Shown: positions 53,085 through 61,107 of the stretch, in pieces
How the letters are laid out: the number at the start of each line of letters is the position of its first letter
Position numbering within the stretch: position 1 is the stretch's first letter
Assembly (NCBI GenBank): GCA_017614995.1
Contig: JAGAAX010000003.1
Span: 61,482-125,481 of the forward strand
From: Spirochaetaceae bacterium
Lineage (GTDB): Bacteria; Spirochaetota; Spirochaetia; Treponematales; Treponemataceae
DNA length: 64,000 bases
Direction: 5' to 3'
Position numbers and translations under genes: made by a program
Notes under the pieces: model-generated
What the model saw: the letters and a program-made list of their open reading frames with translations, nothing else
Database searches by the model: none
Told to the model about the DNA's origin: nothing

Positions 53085-54020
53085 TTAACCGGCAAGAAAA
53101 TCAACTGGTTTTGAAATCTTCAAATCTCCGACAAAACGCATTCTGACAGAAAATTTCAGCCAGTCAGAAACATTGATTCCGTATCGAGAACAGTCAAACA
53201 GTTTCAATATAGGAATCTTTGTTTTATTTGACGCAGATTGTGTTTCAATTTTCTTTTCAGATTCTAAATTCTCTGCCTCCTTTCTTGAATATCCAAATTT
53301 TTCTAAAACATCTGGTGAAATGAAACTTGCAAAAGAAGATGTATAATCTTTATCAAGCGAATTAAGCTTAGAATATCGTTTTGACATTTCGCTTTCTGTA
53401 TATGAAGCTATATAAGTCCATTCATTTCCGATTTTTCCAATCTTATTTAGCTTGAAAAGAATCCGCGCTGTATTAAATGCATCAAAAATTGCAGAATGAC
53501 GCTGCCCATTGAATTTCAAATGACAGTATTTTAGAGCTGTATCCAAAGAAATCGAGTGTTCTGATTTCAGAAGCCTTCCGAATATCGCCTGCAAATCAAC
53601 AAAAGTTTTCAAAAAATTGCGGTACTCATCATGATTCTTTGCTTTTATATAGATTTCGTCCCAAAGCTGGCTGTAATCTGAATCGCTCCAACAGAATGTT
53701 GTGATGTCATCATTTCCTGCCCAGCAGATTAATTTATAAAAAGCTGTCGTAAAACTGTCTGCATGTTCAACAGTTTCCGGGGTGATTCCTGTCAGTAAAG
53801 AAATAGTTTTAGAAATTTGACCATACTCAGGCTTTACAAAAGAAGAAAATTGGCTGATGCAATTTAGATTCTCATCAAGCATTACTGCCCCAATTTGAAT
53901 TACTTCACACCGCATACCTTTTACAGCTTTTCGTTGTTTTGAGGTCAGTTCGCACATTTCTAAATCAAGACAGATGTATCGCTTTTTTCTTTTAGTATTA
54001 ATCAAGCCCTGCTTTTTCAT
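53085..54020 (-). CDS. DEDDh 3'-5' exonuclease (DnaQ-like)
   Basis: A 311-residue protein starting at ATG 54020, after GAGGTG; the frame upstream overlaps a structured leader. The exonuclease domain (about 10-200) has motif I ICLDLEM, motif II region FCWSDSDYSQLWDEI, and motif III HSAIFDAFNTA, giving a DEDDh active site. The C-terminal 100 residues (about 210-311) are unrecognised and may bind DNA. It is in the accessory island near the R-M genes, so a role in defence or repair is plausible. Confidence 0.8.
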   Translation of the reverse strand: MKKQGLINTKRKKRYICLDLEMCELTSKQRKAVKGMRCEVIQIGAVMLDENLNCISQFSSFVKPEYGQISKTISLLTGITPETVEHADSFTTAFYKLICWAGNDDITTFCWSDSDYSQLWDEIYIKAKNHDEYRNFLKTFVDLQAIFGRLLKSEHSISLDTALKYCHLKFNGQRHSAIFDAFNTARILFKLNKIGKIGNEWTYIASYTESEMSKRYSKLNSLDKDYTSSFASFISPDVLEKFGYSRKEAENLESEKKIETQSASNKTKIPILKLFDCSRYGINVSDWLKFSVRMRFVGDLKISKPVDFLAG

Positions 54021-54023
54021 AAA

Positions 54024-54110
54024 CACCTCACAATTATTTGAGAGGTGAGTAAACGGACATGTCAAGGCTTTAAGCGTAGCGTGCCTTGACGTGGACGTAT
54101 AAGCACCTCC
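54024..54110 (-). promoter_or_regulatory. Switch-like leader of the exonuclease gene
   Basis: On the minus strand, GGAGGTG (54104-54110), a stable hairpin GTCAAGGC/GCCTTGAC (54061-54090), CACCTC (54042-54047) and the ribosome-binding site GAGGTG (54024-54029) follow each other. CACCTC can pair either with the first GAGGTG or with the ribosome-binding site. The rest of the gap to 54293 holds no recognisable gene. Confidence 0.5.
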
Positions 54111-54293
54111 ATATTTGGTTCATGCATTAATTATAAAACAGGGGGTGTTGCAGGAATTAAAGCACCCTCAAAAAAAATTGAAAAAAAATGAAATAAATTG
54201 GACTTTTTCAGCAATTATGCATTGTTTTTTATAATGAAGATGTGCTTTTTTCTTTTCTGATTTCTATCCAGGTGTTAAGAATTATGTTTTCCA

Positions 54294-55181
54294 TTATTTA
54301 ATCACATACCCAAAACAGAAGGTCATAGCGGCGGCATAGACCATATTCAGGTCGCTGCGGTTTCGAAAGATTTCATTCAGTTTGATTTCTTTTTCCAGAT
54401 ATTCAGTTGCTTCTTCACGAGAAAAGCCGAGTTCCATAAACCAGTTTATTTTTCTGGCCTTTTGTTCATCATTAAGTTCGGTGCCAAAACCATCAGATTG
54501 TAATGACGTGTAAATCGAATCCTGTTCTTCGTTTTTTTCATCTGCAAGAATAATGCGGACGGCGTCACTTATGCGGGCCTGAATATTTTTGATATTATTT
54601 CTTGCCATGATGACCGGCATTTTCATTCCGATATTGCCATCAGTTTTTGTTTTTTCGTGAACGCGCTCAAATAAGATTTGAAGAAAACCAAGGTCGGTGA
54701 TTTTACTCTTTTTTATTCCGTCGATATACATCAGAGCATTTACCGCATTCCAGTTTGACTCGCAGGAAATAATCATTCCGTTATTTTTGGTGATGCGTTT
54801 CATTTCTGTAAGCACAGAGTCGGGCTCTGGAATATGCATCAAAACACTGTTACATATTGCGATGTCAAAGGTGTCAGCTTTTTCCGGAACGCCATTTGCA
54901 GAAGAAACTATAAACTTATGATTGAATGAAACAGACTTAAAAATTTCGCGGCCCTTATTAATCAGTTCTTCGGAAATATCAACGCCGGTATATGTACTAC
55001 CCTCTGGAAGCAACGGCATCAACACAAGGCCAAGATATCCGTACCCGCAACCAAAATCAACAACATCAACCTTCTTTGTAATCTTCCAGACTTTTTCAAC
55101 AAGAAACTGAAGGTAATCAATATTCAGATAGAGAGAACGTGTTAGTTGCAGATAATCAAACTTATCATCCCAGTCAGTCAT
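54294..55181 (-). CDS. Class I SAM-dependent methyltransferase
   Basis: A 295-residue methyltransferase with motif I VVDFGCGYGYLGLVL (about 39-53), motif II YTGVDISEELI and motif IV FDIAICNSVLMHIPEPDSV. The C-terminal 130 residues include a helical region. The substrate is unknown. A 202-base copy of its middle part is at 45981-46182. It starts eight bases after the acetyltransferase, with AGGCGG before the ATG, and forms a pair with it, like the other methyltransferase/GNAT pair at 11.1-12.3 kb. Confidence 0.85.
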   Translation of the reverse strand: MTDWDDKFDYLQLTRSLYLNIDYLQFLVEKVWKITKKVDVVDFGCGYGYLGLVLMPLLPEGSTYTGVDISEELINKGREIFKSVSFNHKFIVSSANGVPEKADTFDIAICNSVLMHIPEPDSVLTEMKRITKNNGMIISCESNWNAVNALMYIDGIKKSKITDLGFLQILFERVHEKTKTDGNIGMKMPVIMARNNIKNIQARISDAVRIILADEKNEEQDSIYTSLQSDGFGTELNDEQKARKINWFMELGFSREEATEYLEKEIKLNEIFRNRSDLNMVYAAAMTFCFGYVIK

Positions 55182-55189
55182 TTTTCCGC

Positions 55190-55705
55190 CTACAAAGTTT
55201 TCATATAAAGCACTTCATCTTCTACAACTTTGCCCATAACGGTTTTTGTAAAAGACTTCACAAAGGTCATGCCGTTTCGCTCGGCTACATGGCGCGAAGG
55301 AAGATTGTCGGACTTCATGTAGGAGATGATTTGTTTGACTCCCCTGTTCTTTGCAAAGTCCGAACAGGCACGGGCTGCTTCAGTTGCATAGCCTTTTCCG
55401 CGGTATTCTTTTCTTAAGTGATAGCCAATCTCATGAAATAAGTCCTGCTCCACTTGCTGCATTGTAATTCCGCAGTCGCCGATAAATTCGCCGGATTCCT
55501 TTTCAATCACAGCCCAAAGTCCAAAACCATATTTTTTGTAATTTTCGATATTCCATTTTATCCAATGTTCAACTTCTTCCCTCGAAAAAGGATGTGGATA
55601 AAACTTCATCGACAGAGGATCCGAAAGCACAAGGGCAAGCTTGTCTGTATCATCCAAAGTGAGTTCACGGAGTTTTAAGCGTTCGGTTTCGATTATGTAG
55701 TTCAT
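55190..55705 (-). CDS. RimJ/RimL-type GNAT acetyltransferase
   Basis: A 171-residue acetyltransferase (IIETERLKLRELTLDDTDKLALVLSD, YHLRKEYRGKGYATEAARA as acetyl-CoA site, NLPSRHVAERNGM). Members acetylate protein N-termini, antibiotics or metabolites; the substrate is unknown. The 15-base motif GCGCTCCATTGTGGG (55716-55730, plus strand) lies ten bases before its ATG and is related to leaders at 11555, 12282 and 63579. First gene of a pair with the methyltransferase. Confidence 0.87.
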   Translation of the reverse strand: MNYIIETERLKLRELTLDDTDKLALVLSDPLSMKFYPHPFSREEVEHWIKWNIENYKKYGFGLWAVIEKESGEFIGDCGITMQQVEQDLFHEIGYHLRKEYRGKGYATEAARACSDFAKNRGVKQIISYMKSDNLPSRHVAERNGMTFVKSFTKTVMGKVVEDEVLYMKTL

Positions 55706-55749
55706 TTTAATTCCTGCGCTCCATTGTGGGTGTCTGTATAACTACGCAG

Positions 55750-56151
55750 TTATGCTATTAATTCATAATATTTTGAAGGAGTAAAAATCAGTGGTTTATC
55801 AATTTTTATATCTTCAAAATCTTTGTCACCGGTAAGAAGAATATCTGCATCAGATAAAATTGCAGAAACAAGAACAGGCAAATCCTTTATGTCCCGAATT
55901 TTTGGATATTGTTTTTCGTCAATCTTTTCAGGACTCTTAAATTCTTCAAAATTTATTCCGTCAAAAAAGATTTGAAGCTGTTCTATTTTTGCAGGAAATT
56001 TCTTTTCAAAAACTTCAGTACATTCCTCTTTTGTATACGAAGAAATAATCACGGTATGTTTTTCAAGAAGGTGAGAGAATACTTTTGCTACTTTCCCATT
56101 TGGAAAAAGCATTGCAGAGATTATAATATTTGTATCTACAAAAACTCTCAC
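55750..56151 (-). CDS. PIN-domain toxin
   Basis: A 133-residue PIN-domain RNase (FVDTNIIISAML with the first Asp, SYTKEECTEVF, and the paired acidic residues in SDADILLTGDKDF). This is the putative toxin type found with AbrB-like antitoxins. Its start overlaps the antitoxin stop by four bases. In the family such enzymes cut RNA with Mg2+ or Mn2+. Confidence 0.87.
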   Translation of the reverse strand: MRVFVDTNIIISAMLFPNGKVAKVFSHLLEKHTVIISSYTKEECTEVFEKKFPAKIEQLQIFFDGINFEEFKSPEKIDEKQYPKIRDIKDLPVLVSAILSDADILLTGDKDFEDIKIDKPLIFTPSKYYELIA

Positions 56152-56396
56152 TTTGATTTTCTTAATTCTTTGATGTAAGCTACAACATCATCTTCTGTCT
56201 GGAAACCGGCTTTTTCTGCTTCTCCCTGCATTTGAGTCTGAACATTTGATAGAGTAATTTGAGAAGCATTTGTGATATATACTTTTCCTTTGCTTTCTTC
56301 AAAAAACACCTTGTCTCCGGTTTTAAGCTGAAGCAAATTTCTTATCATAAGTGGAATTGTAATCTGTCCTTTTGATGTAACTTTTGCGAGTTCCAT
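56148..56396 (-). CDS. AbrB-type antitoxin
   Basis: An 82-residue protein from ATG 56396 after GTAAGGAGGCG. The swapped-hairpin DNA-binding motif is ELAKVTSKGQITIPLMIRNLL, followed by KTGDKVFFEES; the C-terminal part should bind the PIN toxin. A longer frame to 56435 lies over the promoter and is not used. The inverted repeat at 56434-56466 is the likely autoregulatory operator. Confidence 0.87.
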   Translation of the reverse strand: MELAKVTSKGQITIPLMIRNLLQLKTGDKVFFEESKGKVYITNASQITLSNVQTQMQGEAEKAGFQTEDDVVAYIKELRKSK

Positions 56397-56426
56397 AAAA
56401 CGCCTCCTTACTTTCCTTACTTTTAT

Positions 56427-56466
56427 AATATACAAGCATATAAAACTTTGTCAACTTTATATGCTT
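56427..56466 (-). promoter_or_regulatory. Promoter and operator of the AbrB/PIN module
   Basis: Minus strand TTGACA (56449-56454), 16-base spacer, TATATT (56427-56432). A perfect 11-base inverted repeat, AAGCATATAAA (56434-56444) and TTTATATGCTT (56456-56466), covers the spacer and flanks the -35, as expected for autorepression. Confidence 0.75.
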
Positions 56467-56569
56467 ACACCCTATGAGCTGATATAATTATATTAAATTG
56501 AATTTCGTGAACTGTTTTGTTTTTCTTTATTGTAAAAAACGGGTAATCAGCCGGTTTTTGCCGGCATAA

Positions 56570-57454
56570 CTATTTAAGGCTTGCTCTTGAAAGAGGTGAG
56601 CCGATCCAGACGCCTTCGCTGCCGAGATAATCCTGCTTCATGCCTTCAATAAGAAACTGAACGCTGTCAACAGATTCAAAAGTTGTGGCGGTGTATACTA
56701 TCTGAATTAACTGACCGAAATAGCCTTCAACGCCGTATTTATTCCATTGAAAGGCGTCATTAAAATTGAGGTAGGCAACTTTGTTTTTTACGCTGGCAGA
56801 AAGCAGAACTGTTCCGTCTGGAATTAATGAAATATAGCCTTTTGATTCTTCTTCTATACTTGTGCCCGCAAGAAGTGTCTGCAAAGTTGCAGTAAGCGGC
56901 GAGTTTGTTGCCGGAATTGAGCGGTGTGTTTCTTTGCGGATAAGGTTGCCGGTAGCGTCAATGTACATAAAATAAAGCGAAATATCGCGCATTGCTGCCG
57001 GTTCTTCGTGCTTTTCCTCCGGCTTTGGGCTGGCTTCGGCAATTTCTTCGCGCGGCTGCAAAAGCGTGTTGTCTGTTTTTTCTGCTATAGACGGAATTGT
57101 CGGGGTTGTTTCAGGCTGAAGCGCTGCCGCGTCCTCATTGCCTGATGATTCTGAAACTGTGGTAATGTCTATAGAAAATTTGTCCTCGGCAGGCTGCAGA
57201 GGTCTTGTAACATTTTCAGATACAGCCGGTTCAGGCACTTTTTCAAAGTCTATTTCAGTTTTTACATCAACTTCTTTAGATTCTGGCTCTTTTTTAGCGG
57301 TTTCTTTTTTAGAGCTGCCGAAAACAGACTCAACAAAATGTGTTTCTTCGAGAACTTCTTTTATGCGGTTAAGGTTCATCGCAAATACAGAAAGAATGAT
57401 TGCGCCGAAAACAACGCAGAATAATGCAACAGACGAATTATTTTTATCAGCCAT
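56570..57454 (-). CDS. Membrane-anchored GerMN-domain protein
   Basis: A 294-residue protein starting at ATG 57454 (MADKNNSS). One membrane helix (about 10-30, ALFCVVFGAIILSVFAMNL), a Pro/Glu/Thr-rich linker (about 45-160) and a C-terminal GerMN domain (about 165-290: SPLTATLQTLLAG, VAYLNFNDAF, GQLIQIVYTATTFESVDSVQFLIEG). GerMN is found in spore-germination and envelope lipoproteins; its role here is unknown. Divergent from ptsI. Confidence 0.8.
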   Translation of the reverse strand: MADKNNSSVALFCVVFGAIILSVFAMNLNRIKEVLEETHFVESVFGSSKKETAKKEPESKEVDVKTEIDFEKVPEPAVSENVTRPLQPAEDKFSIDITTVSESSGNEDAAALQPETTPTIPSIAEKTDNTLLQPREEIAEASPKPEEKHEEPAAMRDISLYFMYIDATGNLIRKETHRSIPATNSPLTATLQTLLAGTSIEEESKGYISLIPDGTVLLSASVKNKVAYLNFNDAFQWNKYGVEGYFGQLIQIVYTATTFESVDSVQFLIEGMKQDYLGSEGVWIGSPLSRASLK

Positions 57455-57541
57455 AACGCTTAAGAGTATAATACAAATCAATTTAAAGGAAAACTCCTTT
57501 TGCAGAAGTTTGTAAAACTTATTCGTGCAGAAGCTGTGGGT

Positions 57542-57570
57542 TTGACAGTCCTTGCTTGCACTGATATATT
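57542..57570 (+). promoter_or_regulatory. ptsI operon promoter, leaderless type
   Basis: TTGACA (57542-57547), 17-base spacer, TATATT (57565-57570). The ATG at 57578 is seven bases on. The longer frame from 57500 runs through this promoter, which supports the shorter start. Confidence 0.75.
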
Positions 57571-57577
57571 CATATTC

Positions 57578-59293
57578 ATGAAGATTTTACAGGGTGTGTC
57601 TGCTTCTGCCGGTATCGGTGCGGGTACGGTTTTTGTTGTGCCCGAAACAGAGCAGACGGCTGTTGATAAAAAGTCAATCTCAAAATCAGAAGTTGAATCT
57701 CAGTGGAAACGCTTTTTGCAGGCGGTTGAACAGGTAAAAAAAGACCTGCGCGCGATTGACGGTTCAAACGACAAAGATCAGACAGCCATTTTTGAGGCAT
57801 ACTCTGTAATGCTTGACGACCCTGTTTTTACCGAGCAGATAAAAAACGCACATGCTTCAAATCTGACAAACATAGAATACGCTGTTTATGAGCAGTATCA
57901 GCTTATGGCTGAAACTATGCGCAGTGCAGGCGACGCCTATTTAAGCCAGCGCGCCGACGATATTTGCGATGTTTTTGGGCGCGTTGTAAATGTGCTTCTT
58001 GAAAAAAAACGCTTTGACATTGAATCTGTGCCAGAAAACGCGGTAATTGCCGCTAAAATGCTGCTGCCTACAGATGCGGTTATGCTTGCAAAACGGAAAC
58101 CTGCCGCAGTTGTGCTTGCAGAAGGCGGCGTAAACAGCCATTTTGCAATTCTTGCAAGAAATTATGCGATTCCGGCTGTTTTGGGCATTAAAGACATTTT
58201 GCAGAACGCGCACGACGGCGACAGGGCAATCGTAAACGGCGATACCGGCTCTGTTATTATCAACCCTGATGAAGTGAAAGCGCGCCAATACGAAAAAGAC
58301 AGAGCCGCAGAAGAAAAGCGCGAAAAAGAACTTGCCGCCTTTAAGACAAAGCAGGCACTTTCGGCTGACGGCGAGAAATTCGGTGTTTTTGCCAATATCG
58401 GTTCAGTTGAAGAAGCTAAAGCTGCGCTCAACGAAGGCGCGGACGGCATCGGGCTTTTTAGAACAGAATTTTTGTTTATGAACGCAAACCGCATACTTTC
58501 TGAAGACGAGCAGTACGAGGTTTATTCAAAAGTCTTAAAGACAATGGGCAAAAAGCCTGTGACAATAAGAACTTTAGACGCCGGCGCAGACAAAGTCGTT
58601 CCGCTTGAGGAACTTTCAGGCGCAGACGAGACAAATCCGCTTTTGGGCTGGCGCGCAATCCGCGTAAGTCTTGCAAAAGTCGATTTGTTCAAGACACAGC
58701 TTAGGGCTTTGTTCCGGGCAAGTATGCACGGCAATTTGCGCATTATGTTTCCGCTTGTGTGTACGGTCGAAGAATTAGAAAAAGCGCTTGAGATTGTGGA
58801 CGAAGTTAAGGCAGAGCTTAAAAAGCAGAAGATAAAGTTTTCGGAGAATGTGCAAACCGGAATTATGGTAGAAACTGCCGCCGCCGCGTTTATTTCAGAC
58901 TTTTTTGCCGGAATGGCGGACTTCTTTTCGGTTGGAACAAACGATTTGACGCAGTATTCGCTCGGTGTGGACAGAGACAACACAAAGGTGTCTTATCTTT
59001 TTGACGAGATGCACCCTGCAATTTTGCGCATGATTCAGCAGGTTGTAAAAAACGCGGACAAAAAAGGTGTTTCAGTTTCAGTTTGTGGTGAGATGGCTTC
59101 TAGACCTGCCGGAATTGCTGTTCTTGCAGGCTTGGGCGTGCGCAATTTCAGCATGAGCGCAAGTCAGGTTTGCGCGGCAAAAGAACTTCTCTCAAAACAT
59201 TCTGTAAAAGAGTTTGAAGCACTTGCCAAAAAAGCCTTGAACACTTCTTCTGCCGCAAAAATCAAAAAGCTTGCAGAATCTTTAATCAAATAA
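57578..59293 (+). CDS. ptsI: Phosphoenolpyruvate-protein phosphotransferase (Enzyme I)
   Basis: A 571-residue Enzyme I, the first phosphate carrier of the sugar phosphotransferase system. It starts MKILQGVSASAGIGAG. The phosphorylated His is in AEGGVNSHFAILARNYAIP (about residue 189). The PEP-binding domain shows GADGIGLFRTEFLFM, IRTLDAGADK and FFSVGTNDLTQYSLGVDRDN with the catalytic Cys in VSVCGEMASRP. Treponemes often keep Enzyme I for regulation instead of sugar uptake. First gene of an operon with der, merR-like and rsm22-like genes. Confidence 0.95.
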   Translation: MKILQGVSASAGIGAGTVFVVPETEQTAVDKKSISKSEVESQWKRFLQAVEQVKKDLRAIDGSNDKDQTAIFEAYSVMLDDPVFTEQIKNAHASNLTNIEYAVYEQYQLMAETMRSAGDAYLSQRADDICDVFGRVVNVLLEKKRFDIESVPENAVIAAKMLLPTDAVMLAKRKPAAVVLAEGGVNSHFAILARNYAIPAVLGIKDILQNAHDGDRAIVNGDTGSVIINPDEVKARQYEKDRAAEEKREKELAAFKTKQALSADGEKFGVFANIGSVEEAKAALNEGADGIGLFRTEFLFMNANRILSEDEQYEVYSKVLKTMGKKPVTIRTLDAGADKVVPLEELSGADETNPLLGWRAIRVSLAKVDLFKTQLRALFRASMHGNLRIMFPLVCTVEELEKALEIVDEVKAELKKQKIKFSENVQTGIMVETAAAAFISDFFAGMADFFSVGTNDLTQYSLGVDRDNTKVSYLFDEMHPAILRMIQQVVKNADKKGVSVSVCGEMASRPAGIAVLAGLGVRNFSMSASQVCAAKELLSKHSVKEFEALAKKALNTSSAAKIKKLAESLIK

Positions 59294-59318
59294 TAAAGCA
59301 GCCCTAAAAGGACTTTTT

Positions 59319-60770
59319 ATGATAGAGGACAACGAAATAATCGAAAACATTGAAAATGCTGAATCTGCTGAACAGCAGCCTCTTTTCGATGAGAACAAAA
59401 AATATAAGAATCTTCCCAAAATAGTGATTGCAGGCCGCCCGAATGTCGGTAAATCTACATTGTTCAACCGCCTTCTGCATGAGCGACGCGCAATTACAGA
59501 CCCGACGCCTGGCGTTACGCGCGACCCAATCGAAGAAGACTGCTTTATATGCGGTTATCCTGTGCGCATAATGGACACAGGCGGTTTCAAGCTTGAGCGC
59601 GAAATTGGAACAATGGAAGCAATGCTTGACGAGCTTGTTGTTGAAAAGACGCTTGCTTCGCTTAAAGACGCTGATTTGATTCTGCTTCTGCTTGAAGCCG
59701 GAACAATAACCGCCGAAGACGAAGAATTTATCGCGCTTCTTCGCCCTTACTGGAGCAAAGTCGTAGCCGCTGTAAACAAAACAGAGGGCGGCAGAAGAGA
59801 AGAAGAAGCCTACAATTTTTATCAGTACGGCTTTGACGAGCTTATCTTTATCAGTGCAGAACATGGCGACAGAATCGACGAGCTTTCTGAAATGCTTGTA
59901 AAGAAGCTTGACTTTTCTAAGGTTGAAGAAGGCGAGGAAGAGGAAAAAATCCGCATCGCAATTGTCGGCAAGCCGAATACAGGCAAGTCTACGCTTGCAA
60001 ACAGACTTACGCACAGCGAAGCTTCAATTGTAAGCGACTACGCAGGCACTACAAGAGACGTTGTTGAGGGCGATTTTGAATACAAGGGCAATAAGTTCCA
60101 CATAATTGATACAGCCGGAATCCGCCGCAAGGCAAAAGTACACGAAGACGTTGAGTATTATTCGGTAAACCGCGCCATAAAATCTTTGGACGATGCAGAC
60201 ATTGTGTTTCACATGATTGACGCGCAGGAAGGGCTTGCCGAGCAGGACAAAAAGATTGTGTCTTTAGCCTGTGAGCGAGGGCTTGGCGTTATTTTTGTGC
60301 TGAATAAATGGGACACGCAGGAGCAGAGCCGCAAAACTTTCAGAAATGCCGAGCAGAATATGAAGATTATGTTCGGGCAGATGAGTTACGCGCCTGTTGT
60401 TGCTTTGTCGGCTTTGGAAGGCAAGGGCATAAAAGACCTTTTGAACACAGCTCTTGAAGTTTACGGGCAGCTTACGCACAAAATGGAAACAGGTCCGCTG
60501 AACACAGCTCTAAAAGACTGGGTTTCGGTTTATCCGCCGCCAGCAAGCCGGAGCGGTCAGTTTAAAGTACGCTACATTGTACAGACAAGCGTAAAGCCGG
60601 TGAATTTTCTGCTTTTCTGCACGCGCCCCGAAGTTGTCTCGCAGTCTTATCTGACATTTCTTAAGAACCGCATCAGAAACGATTTGGGTTATGACAAAAT
60701 ACCTGTTCAGCTTGAACTTAAGGCAAGCCGCAAAAAGTGGGAAAACTACAAAAAGGACAGAGATTCGTAG
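59319..60770 (+). CDS. der: Ribosome-assembly GTPase Der (EngA)
   Basis: A 483-residue protein with two tandem GTPase domains and a C-terminal KH-like domain, the Der hallmark; it matures the 50S subunit. G1 motifs are AGRPNVGKSTLF (about 40-51) and VGKPNTGKSTLAN (about 215-227), G3 DTGGF and DTAGIRRK, G4 NKTE and NKWD. The N-terminal 35-residue acidic extension is longer than usual. The G4 motif of the first domain reads NKTE instead of NKxD. It starts after AAAGGACTTTTT, 25 bases from ptsI. Confidence 0.95.
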   Translation: MIEDNEIIENIENAESAEQQPLFDENKKYKNLPKIVIAGRPNVGKSTLFNRLLHERRAITDPTPGVTRDPIEEDCFICGYPVRIMDTGGFKLEREIGTMEAMLDELVVEKTLASLKDADLILLLLEAGTITAEDEEFIALLRPYWSKVVAAVNKTEGGRREEEAYNFYQYGFDELIFISAEHGDRIDELSEMLVKKLDFSKVEEGEEEEKIRIAIVGKPNTGKSTLANRLTHSEASIVSDYAGTTRDVVEGDFEYKGNKFHIIDTAGIRRKAKVHEDVEYYSVNRAIKSLDDADIVFHMIDAQEGLAEQDKKIVSLACERGLGVIFVLNKWDTQEQSRKTFRNAEQNMKIMFGQMSYAPVVALSALEGKGIKDLLNTALEVYGQLTHKMETGPLNTALKDWVSVYPPPASRSGQFKVRYIVQTSVKPVNFLLFCTRPEVVSQSYLTFLKNRIRNDLGYDKIPVQLELKASRKKWENYKKDRDS

Positions 60771-60779
60771 GGCTTAAGT

Positions 60780-61103
60780 ATGGCAACAATGACGATTGGG
60801 GAAGTAGAACAGTTGACGGGCGTAAAAGCTCATGTGCTGCGCTATTGGGAAGAACACATTCCGTTCCTTTCGCCGCAAAAAGACGGCTTTGGCAGACGCG
60901 TCTATACCTCGCGTGATGTGCAGATTATTTTGCGCCTGAAATATCTTGTTGTTGACCGTAAATTCACTGTTGAGGGTGCTGCCGAGCAGCTTATGCGTGA
61001 AACTACCGAGACTGACAACACAAAGCTCAAAACCGATATAAATCTGCTTAAAAATGAATTAATCGATTTGTATACTAAAGTAAAATCTCAAAAGGAACAG
61101 TAA
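60780..61103 (+). CDS. MerR-family regulator
   Basis: A 107-residue protein with a winged-helix MerR domain (MTIGEVEQLTGVKAHVLRYWEEHIPFLSPQKDGFGRRVYTSRDVQIILRLKYL) and a C-terminal coiled coil (about 80-105). It has no effector domain or conserved metal-binding cysteines, so it resembles the short MerR proteins that bind DNA constitutively. It lies 9 bases after der and 4 bases before the rsm22-like gene. Confidence 0.85.
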   Translation: MATMTIGEVEQLTGVKAHVLRYWEEHIPFLSPQKDGFGRRVYTSRDVQIILRLKYLVVDRKFTVEGAAEQLMRETTETDNTKLKTDINLLKNELIDLYTKVKSQKEQ

Positions 61104-61107
61104 ATCT

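Noticed and set aside
55738..55753. Possible integron attC core around GTATAAC...GTTATGC
   Set aside because: The two arms are only a few bases apart, far too close for an attC site, and no integrase is in the window. The wider cassette idea is kept only for the 15-bp motif.
57500..57577. 26-residue extension of Enzyme I
   Set aside because: It runs through a consensus promoter, and Enzyme I proteins start close to the GVSASAG motif.
59304..60014. 236-residue frame antisense to der
   Set aside because: The der frame carries all GTPase motifs; the antisense frame has no recognisable domain and is a product of codon bias.
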